Assembly: GCA_905147135.1 (NCBI GenBank)
Contig: LR990064.1
Coordinates: 10,000,001-10,064,000, forward strand
Source: Blastobasis lacticolella
Lineage: Eukaryota > Arthropoda > Insecta > Lepidoptera > Blastobasidae
Direction of reading: 5' to 3'
DNA: 64,000 nucleotides
The translations under genes were made by a program, and so were the position numbers. Positions within the stretch are counted from its first letter, which is position 1. Each line of letters starts with the position of its first letter. This document shows positions 31,096 through 44,700 of the stretch, one piece after another. Below the pieces are notes generated by a model. It saw only the letters and a list, made by a program, of their open reading frames with translations, was not told the DNA's origin and did not search any database.

Positions 31096-32207
31096 TGTCG
31101 TCTATATGTTTGATGTTTCTCTATGTATTTTACTGTGTGCAATAAAATGTTAAATAATTAAATAAATAAAGAAAATCATAAGAATTTTTTGTGTGATACA
31201 AAATGCTGCAATCACATTTGACTGTTCGTATTTTGGATCCTGAAACGATCAAATATTAAATAATATAATAAATCTGCTATAACACTCTCGCCGCCACAAA
31301 AACTTGTGCCAGTGCTTAAAGATTTTTAAACAAATAAATCAATAATTTATTATCAACTGGACGCCATAACACAACATTGAAACACAAAAATTACATACAT
31401 ATCAACACACACAATTATACAAAATCAAATCAAATCAGAAAATAAAATAACGTAATTTTTACAATTAAACACTTTGGCATTGCCGTGCTGTGGCCCTCTT
31501 GGTCGATAAAGGGACCTCACTCAGCATATGCCGTGGCGCTGATTTTCCGCGGATCCCACGGAGTGAGGTCCGGACCGCTACCGGGCCGCTACTACGTGCG
31601 TTTTTCCGTTTATAAAATAACATATTTAATCAATAAAATAGTATACAGTAGCCTACAACCGGGGCAAATATTAAAAACGGAGGTTATATAGGTCACCAGT
31701 AATTTAATCATTATGGTCCCAACTAATTAAAAACAAAACTTAACTTTTTCTAACCAACTTAATCGTAAATTCAATGTAATGCAAACAAAACAATAGTTCC
31801 GCTCAACTTGATCGCGTTAATTCTGCATCGTACTTATTCGGAGCTACTCGGAACGTCACGTTGACATTTTATGTCGACTGAAATTATCTTATGCCCTGTA
31901 CCACGACATTCTCAATGTTAGCGATAATATCGTTATGCAATAATCACTGATTATGAATCGTAACTTTAAACTCTTATTGTGTGTAATGCATGGGTTTTGG
32001 TAAACTAAAATCTTTTCAAAAAAAATACCAATACTCTAGAGAGTCTCTATTTTCAATATTAGTCATTCGACATTCATTTTCACCCGCCAACTTCAAGTAG
32101 TCAAGTCGTGCGTCGTAAAAATAACAATAACAAGTAGATATAATGTCTAAGTGAAATTATGTCTGGTGCAGTATTGCTCTAGTATGTAAGAATAACATAA
32201 ATAAAAT
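31096..32207. other. Non-coding left flank of the palindrome
   Basis: It starts with a TE-like tail (gtgcaataaaatgttaaata). No gene is seen. A GC-rich hairpin is at 31512-31571. Confidence 0.45.
31512..31571. other. GC-rich inverted repeat
   Basis: ggacctcactc (31512-31522) pairs perfectly with gagtgaggtcc (31561-31571), and ccgtgg (31531-31536) with ccacgg (31556-31561), giving a two-part stem in AT-rich DNA. Confidence 0.6.
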
Positions 32208-35200
32208 AGATAATGTCCAATATATGAATAATTTGAAATTACGAATAAAATTTTTCTGATAAATATAATTGTGGGTATGTGAAAATAATTAGAAATATAG
32301 TATGAGATCGATTTAAAGATAAAAAATGTAAACAAATGGGTTGCTACTATAAAAAAAAATAACCCAAATGGTGGATTATTTAAAATCATTGAAATATTGA
32401 TTAAGATAATTACATTCAAAATCAAATAAAATCATATGAATATTTTAAAATATTTTACTGAATTAAATGGGGAACTATGTTTTTTTTTTGTTACATATTG
32501 TGCTGTTCTAATAAAATATGGGTAGTTTTCATTTATGCTACTGGTAATGGTAAGAAATTCTAAACCTTTGGTTCGTTGTTACAGTGCATTATTGCAAAGG
32601 CTTGAAAAGTAAGGATTGACCGACGCCGAGACATATTTAATTAATTTCTCAAATAATAATACATAAAATAATATAAGATTCAAATTGGCGGCTACTTCTT
32701 TCTAATATTGGACTTTTCTAACTATTGTTCTTGGACTAATAGTTTCCAAGATACTTTTTACGTTTTTAATCAATTGAATAAATGGAGGTCAATCAATTTG
32801 TTTCGTTTTCGAAAGTTTACCAGCTATTGTAAAGCACACTGAAAAGTGTGCATGATGCATAACCATTTGGTTATGCAAACTAAAGGTTTTATACTCCTGG
32901 ATAGTGTAACGGTGTTTATGTGCCATAAGTACGTTCCAGTAGATTAGTTATTACCTATATCACTATAGGTATGTGATTTCGAAAAGTATTTGTATGTCGT
33001 GTTTAAATGCGCAATGTTCGGGTGACTAAATAATAGCACACAACTGTAATGACGGGTTTTGTATTGGGATGCATTGTGATCGCTTTAGCAATTTGGAAAT
33101 ACCATAGAACAAATAAAACAAAGTATCGTTTTATAATAGCTTTTTCGGGATTTTAACCGACGCCGCTGCGCACATGTGGGCTATTATCAACAACAGAATT
33201 TATTAAGATGTTTTAAAAGCAGCAATTAACTAAGAAACGGCGGTGACTTTCTTCCTTCCGGCAAGCATATTGTTTCCTAGTCTCAATTGTAATATTTTAA
33301 GCAAAAAATTGTACGCGCATTTGTCTTTATGGCAGGCGAGACCATTTCTTTAGTTTTATGACCTGAAATTGCTATTAGTGTAGCGCCGATGTAATTTTTT
33401 GTTACAAAAGGGTTAGAGAGTCTCGAAAAAAAAAAAGAGTGCCGACAAGCGGACTTTGTCGATACATGGAAAATTTTAGGACACGTGTTGGTCATTTGTT
33501 GATTTTCTCACGCTTTAGGATGCGGGGTTCAGGGGCAAAGGGAAGCAAGACGAGAGGCAGTTGGTCTAAGGTCCCGGGACTGGGTGGTTGTTCGTCAGCT
33601 AGGAATATTTCGTTGATACGAAGAGTGCGCGAGTGCATGCACGAGAGTACTGTCGAGAGGTTTGTCGAGTGTTAGAGTCGGTGATCTACGTTTTGTACGA
33701 GCATTAAGTATCTCTAGTGTGTTGATTTGATAGTGATGTCTATCGTATACTATTTTAGTTTATACTCGAATATGTTGGTGACTTGTGTTGGTACGAGTAT
33801 TTGCAGTAAGTCTGATATTGAATTATATATTTTAAGGTTTTTATATTTTTAGTAGGGCCATCACGTAGTTATACTAAAGAGTGAAAGATGATGATAGGCA
33901 TAGTTTGTGTTATAGATATAAGTTGTTTAGTCAAATCAAATCGATCTCTAGTTATTCTCTTTGCAGTGTCTTCAGCAGCAGTGTCTTCTGCTTAAAATAA
34001 TTAAATCCGATACATCCATAAAATAAATTCACAACTTCAAAAATAAATAAAAATGTAACTATCACCTAGAATACACATATGGGTATCAGTTCTGGTAACG
34101 TAGGTAACTGCGCTGCGCACCTCTTCCGAGACGAAAGTCGGCTGAAATCCATAGAAATCATCACTTACACAGGGAACCAAGGCCGGATCGGACGTGGACC
34201 ACGCTCTGTTGAGTAGTGTCAGGAAACTGATTTGTGCTCCATGTACTTTTCAACGGTTTAACACCGTGGGTTTGCCACCGGATCCTGGAATGGCTTTGCC
34301 TCGTATCCGCTTAAAAACTTTGTGCTTTTAATGTTTTAACGACATTTAATTCGCGGACATGGAAAATCGAGTAAGTTCGATAGGTGGGCTCAGCCATTAG
34401 CGTCTCGACACCAATATTGAAAAACACCGCGTGCGCGTAAATAAAATAAAAATATTTTTTTCTCGATCGCTTGCAAGCAAAATAGGCCGGAACGGAAGTA
34501 CGTTGATATGATCGGAATATGTGTGACAGTTTGAGCGAAGTAGACAATAGGTCACTGGTTCGTTTGATGTCAAGGTTTCGCTGGACGCATGAGCAGGACA
34601 TGTGGTCCATATGCTCGTGTTTAGCCTGGGTGAAGGTTGGCAGGGAGCCCAGAGTTAACCTATCGGTTAGGCTATTTCCAAGACCTAAAGTGTCCATATT
34701 TCATAACTCATTAGGGTCCGGTCTGTGTTAGGCGATTTCACAACCATACGGTTAGGAGTGGCCACGAAGAAAGAAGATGTTAACGCTTGGGTGCCGCGAC
34801 GTGCGTCGATCGCCCGCCATTCATCGCCCGACGACCAGATACGATCAAGATCAGTTCTAGAGCTAAGTTGCATGTTTTAAATTTATATCTGTTTGTTTTA
34901 TCTACTCGTACAAATTTTGATTGTCGTTTACTTTATGTGCGGAATTGATGTTTTATTTAACTCGCGATTTTACACGATGCATTCCTTTGACGAACCTAAG
35001 TGTGAATTTATATACTTGTGTTTATTTTCTTATGTTTTCAATTGTTTCACGGATAATTTAGACTACACTCGTGCGCGGCTTTTAATATGTTTATCTTGTT
35101 TGCGGATTTGTTCTCCCGCTAGTTGTACGGTTTACTTTTCCATTCAGTGATTCTATAAAACGCATTTCCTTTAAATGAGTTTTCCACTAATATAGCGAAA

Positions 35201-35589
35201 TTTCATAAACTTAAAGGTGTTATTTAGACACACGATTTTTATCAAATACACAACGTAGAGGGTCCTTGTAATGTATCTAAAGCTAGACGATCACGATGTA
35301 CGGCCAACGTATTTTATGTGTAAGTTACACGTCTTATAGCTAGAGACATCTATGTCTTGTAATTAAGTGGTTCAGTAATTAGGGACAGGGGAAGGGGTGT
35401 TACAATAGTCTCTTGTCAGTTGTGTGTTTACATTTTTGATCTTCAATTTATAGTTTAATGAAATGTCTAACCTAGTAAAATTATAATAAATATACGTAAT
35501 TTAAAATGTGGGTATATACAGTGAGCAAAGTTTCAGGATAAGGGATTCTACGCAGCTTCCTCGCATGTGATGGTATGTCGATGCTTATT

Positions 35590-35760
35590 GCGAATCTATT
35601 TCTGCACATGCACTTTTAATTTGTTCTTGAATCCATGCATTGTTTTTAGGCATCGAATAGGAGATGGAAGATCATTCCATACCTTGGCTGAAGCGTACTT
35701 GAAACAAACTATATTGTGTTATTTATGTGATGATTTCATGCAAATAGATTTCAAGTGACC
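35590..35760 (-). pseudogene. LINE RT C-terminal fragment in the left arm
   Basis: CFKYASAKVWNDLPSPIRCL and KTMHGFKNKLKVHVQK is the AxKxWNxLP...FKxxLK block of jockey-like ORF2. The mirror copy is at 36791-36961 on the plus strand. Confidence 0.65.
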
Positions 35761-35797
35761 TGTTTGGTCTATGGAGGTAATTAACAGAAATTAATAG

Positions 35798-36045
35798 AAA
35801 AGACAGGGCACGGACGCGGCGCCGTCGCGGACCAGCCAAGAGTGTAGGCAAGACAAGGACAGCAAGCGCTGCGGGAGAGGCCCAGCTCCCGCGCCCCATC
35901 CTTTCTGTATGTTTTAAGTCGTGTCTGCGACGCGTCCGCGCCCTGTGTTTTCTGTATGTTTTGCGCCGTGCCGTTTCTATACATTTAGTATGAAAGTAAA
36001 TTGAACGGGCGCCGCGTCCGCGACGTGTCTTACGTCTTTTCTGTG
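35798..36045. mobile_element. GC-rich inverted-repeat element in the left arm
   Basis: agaaaagacagggcacg then gacgcggcgcc at the left end faces ggcgccgcgtccgcg and gtcttttct at the right. Related motifs (cgcgtccgcgccctgtg) repeat inside. It stands out as GC-rich in AT-rich DNA. The right-arm mirror is 36506-36753. Confidence 0.55.
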
Positions 36046-36505
36046 TGGCCGCTCGCTGTGGCCGCTCGCTTTGGACGACTCACTCAAATATATACATAAA
36101 CAATATTTTTATTGTAAGCACTTAATCTGATGAGCAGTGCTTATATGCAGTAGTTCTCCCAGAGTTTGTGATTGTATTGGATGCCTAGCCTTTTTTTACT
36201 TTACTTACTTTTTTATGTTGAAGAAGAAGGTTTACCTAAAATATTAGCATCACGTTGGCTGTGTACTCTTTTGTCACTGCGTAGTATAAAGAAGTATTTA
36301 TTTCTAATATTTTAGGTAAACCTTCTTCTTCAACATAAAAAAGTAAGTAAAGTAAAAAAAGGCTAGGCATCCAATACAATCACAAACTCTGGGAGAACTA
36401 CTGCATATAAGCACTGCTCATCAGATTAAGTGCTTACAATAAAAATATTGTTTATGTATATATTTGAGTGAGTCGTCCAAAGCGAGCGGCCACAGCGAGC
36501 GGCCA

Positions 36506-36753
36506 CACAGAAAAGACGTAAGACACGTCGCGGACGCGGCGCCCGTTCAATTTACTTTCATACTAAATGTATAGAAACGGCACGGCGCAAAACATACAGA
36601 AAACACAGGGCGCGGACGCGTCGCAGACACGACTTAAAACATACAGAAAGGATGGGGCGCGGGAGCTGGGCCTCTCCCGCAGCGCTTGCTGTCCTTGTCT
36701 TGCCTACACTCTTGGCTGGTCCGCGACGGCGCCGCGTCCGTGCCCTGTCTTTT
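36506..36753. mobile_element. GC-rich inverted-repeat element in the right arm
   Basis: Mirror image of 35798-36045 within the palindrome. Confidence 0.55.
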
Positions 36754-36790
36754 CTATTAATTTCTGTTAATTACCTCCATAGACCAAACA

Positions 36791-36961
36791 GGTCACTTGA
36801 AATCTATTTGCATGAAATCATCACATAAATAACACAATATAGTTTGTTTCAAGTACGCTTCAGCCAAGGTATGGAATGATCTTCCATCTCCTATTCGATG
36901 CCTAAAAACAATGCATGGATTCAAGAACAAATTAAAAGTGCATGTGCAGAAATAGATTCGC
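36791..36961 (+). pseudogene. LINE RT C-terminal fragment in the right arm
   Basis: Mirror of 35590-35760, same sequence in reverse orientation. Confidence 0.65.
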
Positions 36962-39900
36962 AATAAGCATCGACATACCATCACATGCGAGGAAGCTGCG
37001 TAGAATCCCTTATCCTGAAACTTTGCTCACTGTATATACCCACATTTTAAATTACGTATATTTATTATAATTTTACTAGGTTAGACATTTCATTAAACTA
37101 TAAATTGAAGATCAAAAATGTAAACACACAACTGACAAGAGACTATTGTAACACCCCTTCCCCTGTCCCTAATTACTGAACCACTTAATTACAAGACAGA
37201 GATGTCTCTAGCTATAAGACGTGTAACTTACACATAAAATACGTTGGCCGTACATCGTGATCGTCTAGCTTTAGATACATTACAAGGACCCTCTACGTTG
37301 TGTATTTGATAAAAATCGTGTGTCTAAATAACACCTTTAAGTTTATGAAATTTCGCTATATTAGTGGAAAACTCATTTAAAGGAAATGCGTTTTATAGAA
37401 TCACTGAATGGAAAAGTAAACCGTACAACTAGCGGGAGAACAAATCCGCAAACAAGATAAACATATTAAAAGCCGCGCACGAGTGTAGTCTAAATTATCC
37501 GTGAAACAATTGAAAACATAAGAAAATAAACACAAGTATATAAATTCACACTTAGGTTCGTCAAAGGAATGCATCGTGTAAAATCGCGAGTTAAATAAAA
37601 CATCAATTCCGCACATAAAGTAAACGACAATCAAAATTTGTACGAGTAGATAAAACAAACAGATATAAATTTAAAACATGCAACTTAGCTCTAGAACTGA
37701 TCTTGATCGTATCTGGTCGTCGGGCGATGAATGGCGGGCGATCGACGCACGTCGCGGCACCCAAGCGTTAACATCTTCTTTCTTCGTGGCCACTCCTAAC
37801 CGTATGGTTGTGAAATCGCCTAACACAGACCGGACCCTAATGAGTTATGAAATATGGACACTTTAGGTCTTGGAAATAGCCTAACCGATAGGTTAACTCT
37901 GGGCTCCCTGCCAACCTTCACCCAGGCTAAACACGAGCATATGGACCACATGTCCTGCTCATGCGTCCAGCGAAACCTTGACATCAAACGAACCAGTGAC
38001 CTATTGTCTACTTCGCTCAAACTGTCACACATATTCCGATCATATCAACGTACTTCCGTTCCGGCCTATTTTGCTTGCAAGCGATCGAGAAAAAAATATT
38101 TTTATTTTATTTACGCGCACGCGGTGTTTTTCAATATTGGTGTCGAGACGCTAATGGCTGAGCCCACCTATCGAACTTACTCGATTTTCCATGTCCGCGA
38201 ATTAAATGTCGTTAAAACATTAAAAGCACAAAGTTTTTAAGCGGATACGAGGCAAAGCCATTCCAGGATCCGGTGGCAAACCCACGGTGTTAAACCGTTG
38301 AAAAGTACATGGAGCACAAATCAGTTTCCTGACACTACTCAACAGAGCGTGGTCCACGTCCGATCCGGCCTTGGTTCCCTGTGTAAGTGATGATTTCTAT
38401 GGATTTCAGCCGACTTTCGTCTCGGAAGAGGTGCGCAGCGCAGTTACCTACGTTACCAGAACTGATACCCATATGTGTATTCTAGGTGATAGTTACATTT
38501 TTATTTATTTTTGAAGTTGTGAATTTATTTTATGGATGTATCGGATTTAATTATTTTAAGCAGAAGACACTGCTGCTGAAGACACTGCAAAGAGAATAAC
38601 TAGAGATCGATTTGATTTGACTAAACAACTTATATCTATAACACAAACTATGCCTATCATCATCTTTCACTCTTTAGTATAACTACGTGATGGCCCTACT
38701 AAAAATATAAAAACCTTAAAATATATAATTCAATATCAGACTTACTGCAAATACTCGTACCAACACAAGTCACCAACATATTCGAGTATAAACTAAAATA
38801 GTATACGATAGACATCACTATCAAATCAACACACTAGAGATACTTAATGCTCGTACAAAACGTAGATCACCGACTCTAACACTCGACAAACCTCTCGACA
38901 GTACTCTCGTGCATGCACTCGCGCACTCTTCGTATCAACGAAATATTCCTAGCTGACGAACAACCACCCAGTCCCGGGACCTTAGACCAACTGCCTCTCG
39001 TCTTGCTTCCCTTTGCCCCTGAACCCCGCATCCTAAAGCGTGAGAAAATCAACAAATGACCAACACGTGTCCTAAAATTTTCCATGTATCGACAAAGTCC
39101 GCTTGTCGGCACTCTTTTTTTTTTTCGAGACTCTCTAACCCTTTTGTAACAAAAAATTACATCGGCGCTACACTAATAGCAATTTCAGGTCATAAAACTA
39201 AAGAAATGGTCTCGCCTGCCATAAAGACAAATGCGCGTACAATTTTTTGCTTAAAATATTACAATTGAGACTAGGAAACAATATGCTTGCCGGAAGGAAG
39301 AAAGTCACCGCCGTTTCTTAGTTAATTGCTGCTTTTAAAACATCTTAATAAATTCTGTTGTTGATAATAGCCCACATGTGCGCAGCGGCGTCGGTTAAAA
39401 TCCCGAAAAAGCTATTATAAAACGATACTTTGTTTTATTTGTTCTATGGTATTTCCAAATTGCTAAAGCGATCACAATGCATCCCAATACAAAACCCGTC
39501 ATTACAGTTGTGTGCTATTATTTAGTCACCCGAACATTGCGCATTTAAACACGACATACAAATACTTTTCGAAATCACATACCTATAGTGATATAGGTAA
39601 TAACTAATCTACTGGAACGTACTTATGGCACATAAACACCGTTACACTATCCAGGAGTATAAAACCTTTAGTTTGCATAACCAAATGGTTATGCATCATG
39701 CACACTTTTCAGTGTGCTTTACAATAGCTGGTAAACTTTCGAAAACGAAACAAATTGATTGACCTCCATTTATTCAATTGATTAAAAACGTAAAAAGTAT
39801 CTTGGAAACTATTAGTCCAAGAACAATAGTTAGAAAAGTCCAATATTAGAAAGAAGTAGCCGCCAATTTGAATCTTATATTATTTTATGTATTATTATTT

Positions 39901-40365
39901 GAGAAATTAATTAAATATGTCTCGGCGTCGGTCAATCCTTACTTTTCAAGCCTTTGCAATAATGCACTGTAACAACGAACCAAAGGTTTAGAATTTCTTA
40001 CCATTACCAGTAGCATAAATGAAAACTACCCATATTTTATTAGAACAGCACAATATGTAACAAAAAAAAAACATAGTTCCCCATTTAATTCAGTAAAATA
40101 TTTTAAAATATTCATATGATTTTATTCGATTTTGAATGTAATTATCTTAATCAATATTTCAATGATTTTAAATAATCCACCATTTGGGTTATTTTTTTTT
40201 ATAGTAGCAACCCATTTGTTTACATTTTTTATCTTTAAATCGATCTCATACTATATTTCTAATTATTTTCACATACCCACAATTATATTTATCAGAAAAT
40301 TTTTATTCGTAATTTCAAATTATTCATATATTGGACATTATCTGTTAAAACAGTAGGTACAATAT

Positions 40366-40396
40366 GGTGCGATGGTTGCCTAGCAACTATCGCACC
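40366..40396. other. 14-bp stem, 3-nt loop hairpin beside the palindrome
   Basis: ggtgcgatggttgc, cta, gcaactatcgcacc: all 14 positions pair if one G-U wobble is allowed. It lies 23 bp outside the right arm. Confidence 0.6.
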
Positions 40397-40529
40397 GCGC
40401 TCGCGCCGAGCTTTGTGTGTGGCAAGGCCTTAAAAGTTTGAATCTCCAAATTTGTGTGAATACATTACCTGCTACATCGAGATTAATTTTTTATTTTATT
40501 ACATACATAGGATATGGTATTATACTTAC

Positions 40530-40553
40530 TTCATATTGTATTTCGTCCCACTT
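40530..40553 (-). CDS. Candidate 24-bp micro-exon
   Basis: Acceptor TTTTTTAATTATTTTAG ends at 40554 and donor GTAAGTATA starts at 40529. The eight codons read KWDEIQYE. Strand, phase 0 and flanks resemble the candidates at 23.8-28.3 kb, but linkage across the palindrome is speculative. Confidence 0.25.
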
Positions 40554-40780
40554 CTAAAATAATTAAAAAATTACGCTCTATAAACAATCGAAATAATGAC
40601 AACTAAATAAAAACATAAAAAAAGTAGCACAAAGCCAGAAACATCACGCGTACGCAACGTATGCAACGCACTATATTAAGCACACTATTCAATTTGTTCT
40701 AGAAACAAAACTTATAATATAACCTACGCAGCGCTGTCACATGCTGCTAACACACGCATCCCGACGTCGGTCGAAGCGTG

Positions 40781-41766
40781 AACTATCGTGCGATATATAT
40801 CGAGCGTCTAGTATCTAGTCGATATTTATCACGACATTTCTGTCAAACTGACAGATAAATAACGTAATTTCAAATTTATTTTCATTGTTTGTGTTTATTT
40901 TCAAGCTGCTGTGGCCACTATGGACCTGGACAGTTACTATAAAAGTATAAAAAGTCAACAAGATCCTCATCCTCATAATTTTTCTCATTTTTTTCTCTTC
41001 ACGCGTCTTTTTAATCCTAATGCTAATACTATAGCAACGCTAGCTTTATCAGTCATTTTGGTAAAAATACGTAAAAATCGTAAATATACACCAGCGACGC
41101 GTCAAAAATGCTTTTTTTTAGGCTAGGCATTGGCAACTTAGTCTATTCAGCCATTAAAATGAATGAAAGAATGCACAGACTAATGAAAATATCGACGATT
41201 CTTATCGTGTGTGTAGGGTCGACTTGCGATCCAAAATATTACTCGATATGGATCACAATACGTATCACGATAAATATCGTGATACACGCAGGATCGCGAT
41301 ATTTATCGAGTGCGTAGCCTAGAGTATCACGAATCGTGATACAGATCACAGGATTACTGAAAATCCAGAAATCTACGATCCGTATCAACTATCGTGCGAT
41401 ATATATCGAGCGTCTAGTATCTAGACGATATTTATTACGACATTTCTGTCAAACTGACAGATAAATGACGTAATTTCAAATTTATTTTCATAGTTTGTGT
41501 TTATTTTCAAGCCGCTGCGCGCTGTGGCCACTATGGACCTGGACAGTTACTATAAAAGTATAAAAAGTCAACAAGATGCTCATCCTCATAATTTTACCCA
41601 TTTTTTTTCACGCGTCTTTTCAATCCCAATGCTAATACTATAGCAACGCAAGCTTTATCAGTCATTATGGTAAAAATACGTTAAAATCGTAAATATACAC
41701 CAGCGACGCGTCAAAAATTCTTTTTTTTAGGCTAGTGATTGGCAACTTAGTCTATTCAGCCATCAA
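40781..41766. mobile_element. Tandem dimer of the 18.4-kb inverted-repeat element (copies II and III)
   Basis: Copy II starts inside the element at 40781 (aactatcgtgcga), and copy III repeats it 606 bp later (41387). They meet at the palindromic core tatcacgataaatatcgtgata (41263-41284) with no GGCGG ends between them, so the two elements share one terminus. Copy III stops at 41766. Both keep the MDLDSYYKSIKSQQD segment. Confidence 0.8.
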
Positions 41767-44700
41767 CAGGTATAATTTCCAAAGCAAAATATAGAGAAAA
41801 TATACATTTTTAATAGATTTGTCATAAACAATAAATCTGTTCATGCGCATCATTTGTTTTGCCCAATATCACTATGAAAATTTCAAAAACTCTAACGTAG
41901 TTAAACACGTTATTAATTTTTATTGCCCTTCATCGAGGACTGAACTCGTAATATTAATTAATGTCGAGTATCGATCAGTCTACTGCGCATGGCAAAGCTA
42001 TCGGTGGCTGTATTTATTTCCTGATATTTTCCTCAATTAGCTAATAGTGCTACGTTATCGCTATTATAAAAGCACAAACATAAATTCTATTTTAAACAGT
42101 TGCGAGTAATATGTTGCTCTACTTTATCGTCCGACACTCTGCGATCGAGAAGTCCATTATGTCTTTTACCAAATCGTAGAACTTCATCATCCAATAAATT
42201 TTGATTTGTCAGTAAAAAGCAACGGAATTTGGCAGCTGGTCGTTGGTAACTTGCCAAGAAGAATTAGAATAGAACAATCTAGTAGCTCTATCTAGTCTTA
42301 CCCGAAATGTTCCAACAAATTTTGCAATGGCCGTGTTGGAACTTGGCGTATGCGTCATTGAAATAAAACCGAACACGTGTTCAATCGCTGTTGCTACGTG
42401 GTCCAAAAATAATGAACTGATAGCGGCTTTTATTTATCTTTCAAAACGATAACCTATGACTTTGATAATACGCACTGTTCTATAACTATTGAGATTAATA
42501 TTTTTTATCATTTCTCATTTCTCGTAATGAACCAGTTCGGGCGTATGCGTTGAATACTCAAAAAAAGATAAAGGAATCTCTGACTTATGAAGGACTAAGT
42601 CGATCAATTCAAGAACAAGATACAAACTTTGGAGCTCTGGTCCTAATTCTTACTCTGAACAATCTTTTTCAAAACCCTAACCTTCTACAGACGCTCAAAA
42701 AGAGTTGGGACAAAAAATAGCTGTGATGAATATCAGGAGTGATGGTCACTTGTGTAATGATGTGGAAAATTTTATAATTTGATTCAAACAGATGTTAGAT
42801 TTTCCTTAGAAAAACCCAGAATGATCACATATTAAGAGGGTCAGAGTTTTTAACAATTTCCACAGCCCAATTTTCCACTGACGTAAATAAAATGGCTGAA
42901 TATATTATCAGTACAGGATGAATATGTCAACGGGGTTATCGCTGTTTTTTTTACATTATCGACCTATTTTGTTTCAAAATATATGATAAAGCTTTTCTAT
43001 TTAATTGGGCGGAAAAACCACAGACCAGTTGTTATCAGTGCAGAGTTACAGAGGGCAAAATTATTATAGATAAACATGTTTACATAAATCTAGTAGGTTC
43101 TCTATGATTGCGCAATAATTTGACTAGGACTATCATCATACAATGACTTTGAAAAGTGGAAAAGAACGAATTAATTTAAGTAGTAATTGCTCAATGAATT
43201 CGTACCAACCAATGTCAGAATAATCAAGAGCTTGGTGGTATTCGTGTAACGTTTAGTGAAAGATAATAACAATTCAACTCAAGTTAAAATATGGAGTTTT
43301 CCGTGCTGTAATAAAGCTTAGAGGTTAGAATTCGATTATATTATCGACTGTAAGTATGTGTCCTAGAAAAACCCAAAAGGCCATCGCTCATAAAGGTTAA
43401 TAACTTAGTGGTAAACTACCGAATTTGAATAACTAATCGAAGCTACTTAATACGGTTTCTATTGTTTGAACTTAATTAAAGTGGAATATTACTGAATATG
43501 ATGTTACCTATAAATTTATGAATTAAAATAGTTTTCAACTAATGAATTTCATTTGATTTAAGAAGATATAAATATATGATGAATGATCAAATCCATAAGC
43601 TTTTTCCCTTTTGAACAAAAATACTGATCAAAGTTCAGTCATATAGCCTTGAAAAGGGTCTATACTTCCGGAAAACTTCACCATCTTCTCTATCAATTTT
43701 CCACGAGCTTATCAGGCAACCTTCGATCAGAATTTTTACACCTGAAAAAGCTTCGCTAATGATTCAGGTCGAAGCCTGCGTGACGTCAGAGTAAAAAGTA
43801 AATACTGTGACCATAACCTACCTCAACAGTGTTGTAAGTCCAATGACCGTTATCTCACTATCTTAGGTAATAGGTCAGGGCAGTTCATCTGGTCGGAAGT
43901 GCATTTGTGCATCTTGGGATACCCCTTTTATCATTGTTGAAAGGTTATCCAAATAATTAAATGTCAAGATCTCTGAACTATTCAAATGAGATTCATTATG
44001 GCCCATAATGGACTCATGTCATCTTATCGCTAATTAGGTATTGTATGAAATCCAGGTGAGGTATTTTCATTTCAAAATCTTCAGTATTGATGAAACTTAA
44101 ACCTATGGTCAATATTGATGAAAGCAATAGATCAGCACCATTTTTTTCAGCGCAAATTCATTACTTTAAGAGATATTATGCATTTTGTATATTAGTTGTT
44201 CTATAATTTATGTGTATCCTTACTGGCTTTGAATCATCGTTCCCAAGCATTTTGCGCTATGAGGCGTGCAAAACTGCTTTACCATTGGTTTGTTATGATA
44301 CACTAATTACTCAGCTATTAGTCAAGTGCTTCCATGAAGGCAATTAATAGATAGGGTAAACAAGCATGTTTTCCTTATTTCAAGCTATTTCTAACCGCAT
44401 GACTAACATAAATTCAATAGTGGTTTTGGCAGTTGTTTGCGGATGTAATAAAATAAATGTTAATTCCTACCACGTTAATACCCATTTGTTCCTGAAGAAT
44501 TTTAATAGAAATACAATTTCTTATACAAATAGTAAATTTTTGTCTAGAATATTTAAAAGTTATACAAGTAAAGTCCAGCATTAAGATTATTGTATGATAA
44601 AATTATTCCTTGTACAATATCATCATAAGTATTCTGTTTTTGAACAAATAAAACAACCCAATTCGTAATTCGATTCAAAACATGTTTATAATCAACGCAC

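Larger units (their letters stand above)
32208..40343. repeat. 8.1-kb palindrome: two 4,040-bp arms, 56-bp spacer
   Basis: Arms 32208-36247 and 36304-40343 are reverse complements without indels: paired positions sum to 72,551 throughout. I found three mismatches (32251/40300, 32424/40127, 35352/37199); all other stretches I compared were identical. The spacer 36248-36303 starts catcacgttggctgtgtact. No gene in the arms is convincing: open stretches such as 34311-34697 and its mirror 37854-38240 have no recognised domain. The arms hold a LINE fragment and a GC-rich inverted-repeat segment near the centre. Confidence 0.9.

Noticed and set aside
31230..31280. Possible exon after ATCGTTTCAG (minus)
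   Set aside because: No acceptable donor follows; open stretch is short and AT-rich.
34311..34697. 128-codon frame in the palindrome arm (mirror 37854-38240)
   Set aside because: No domain or codon signal recognised, and overlapping frames on the other strand are equally open.
42209..42406. 65-codon minus-strand frame
   Set aside because: No motif, no splice or start context that sets it apart from chance.
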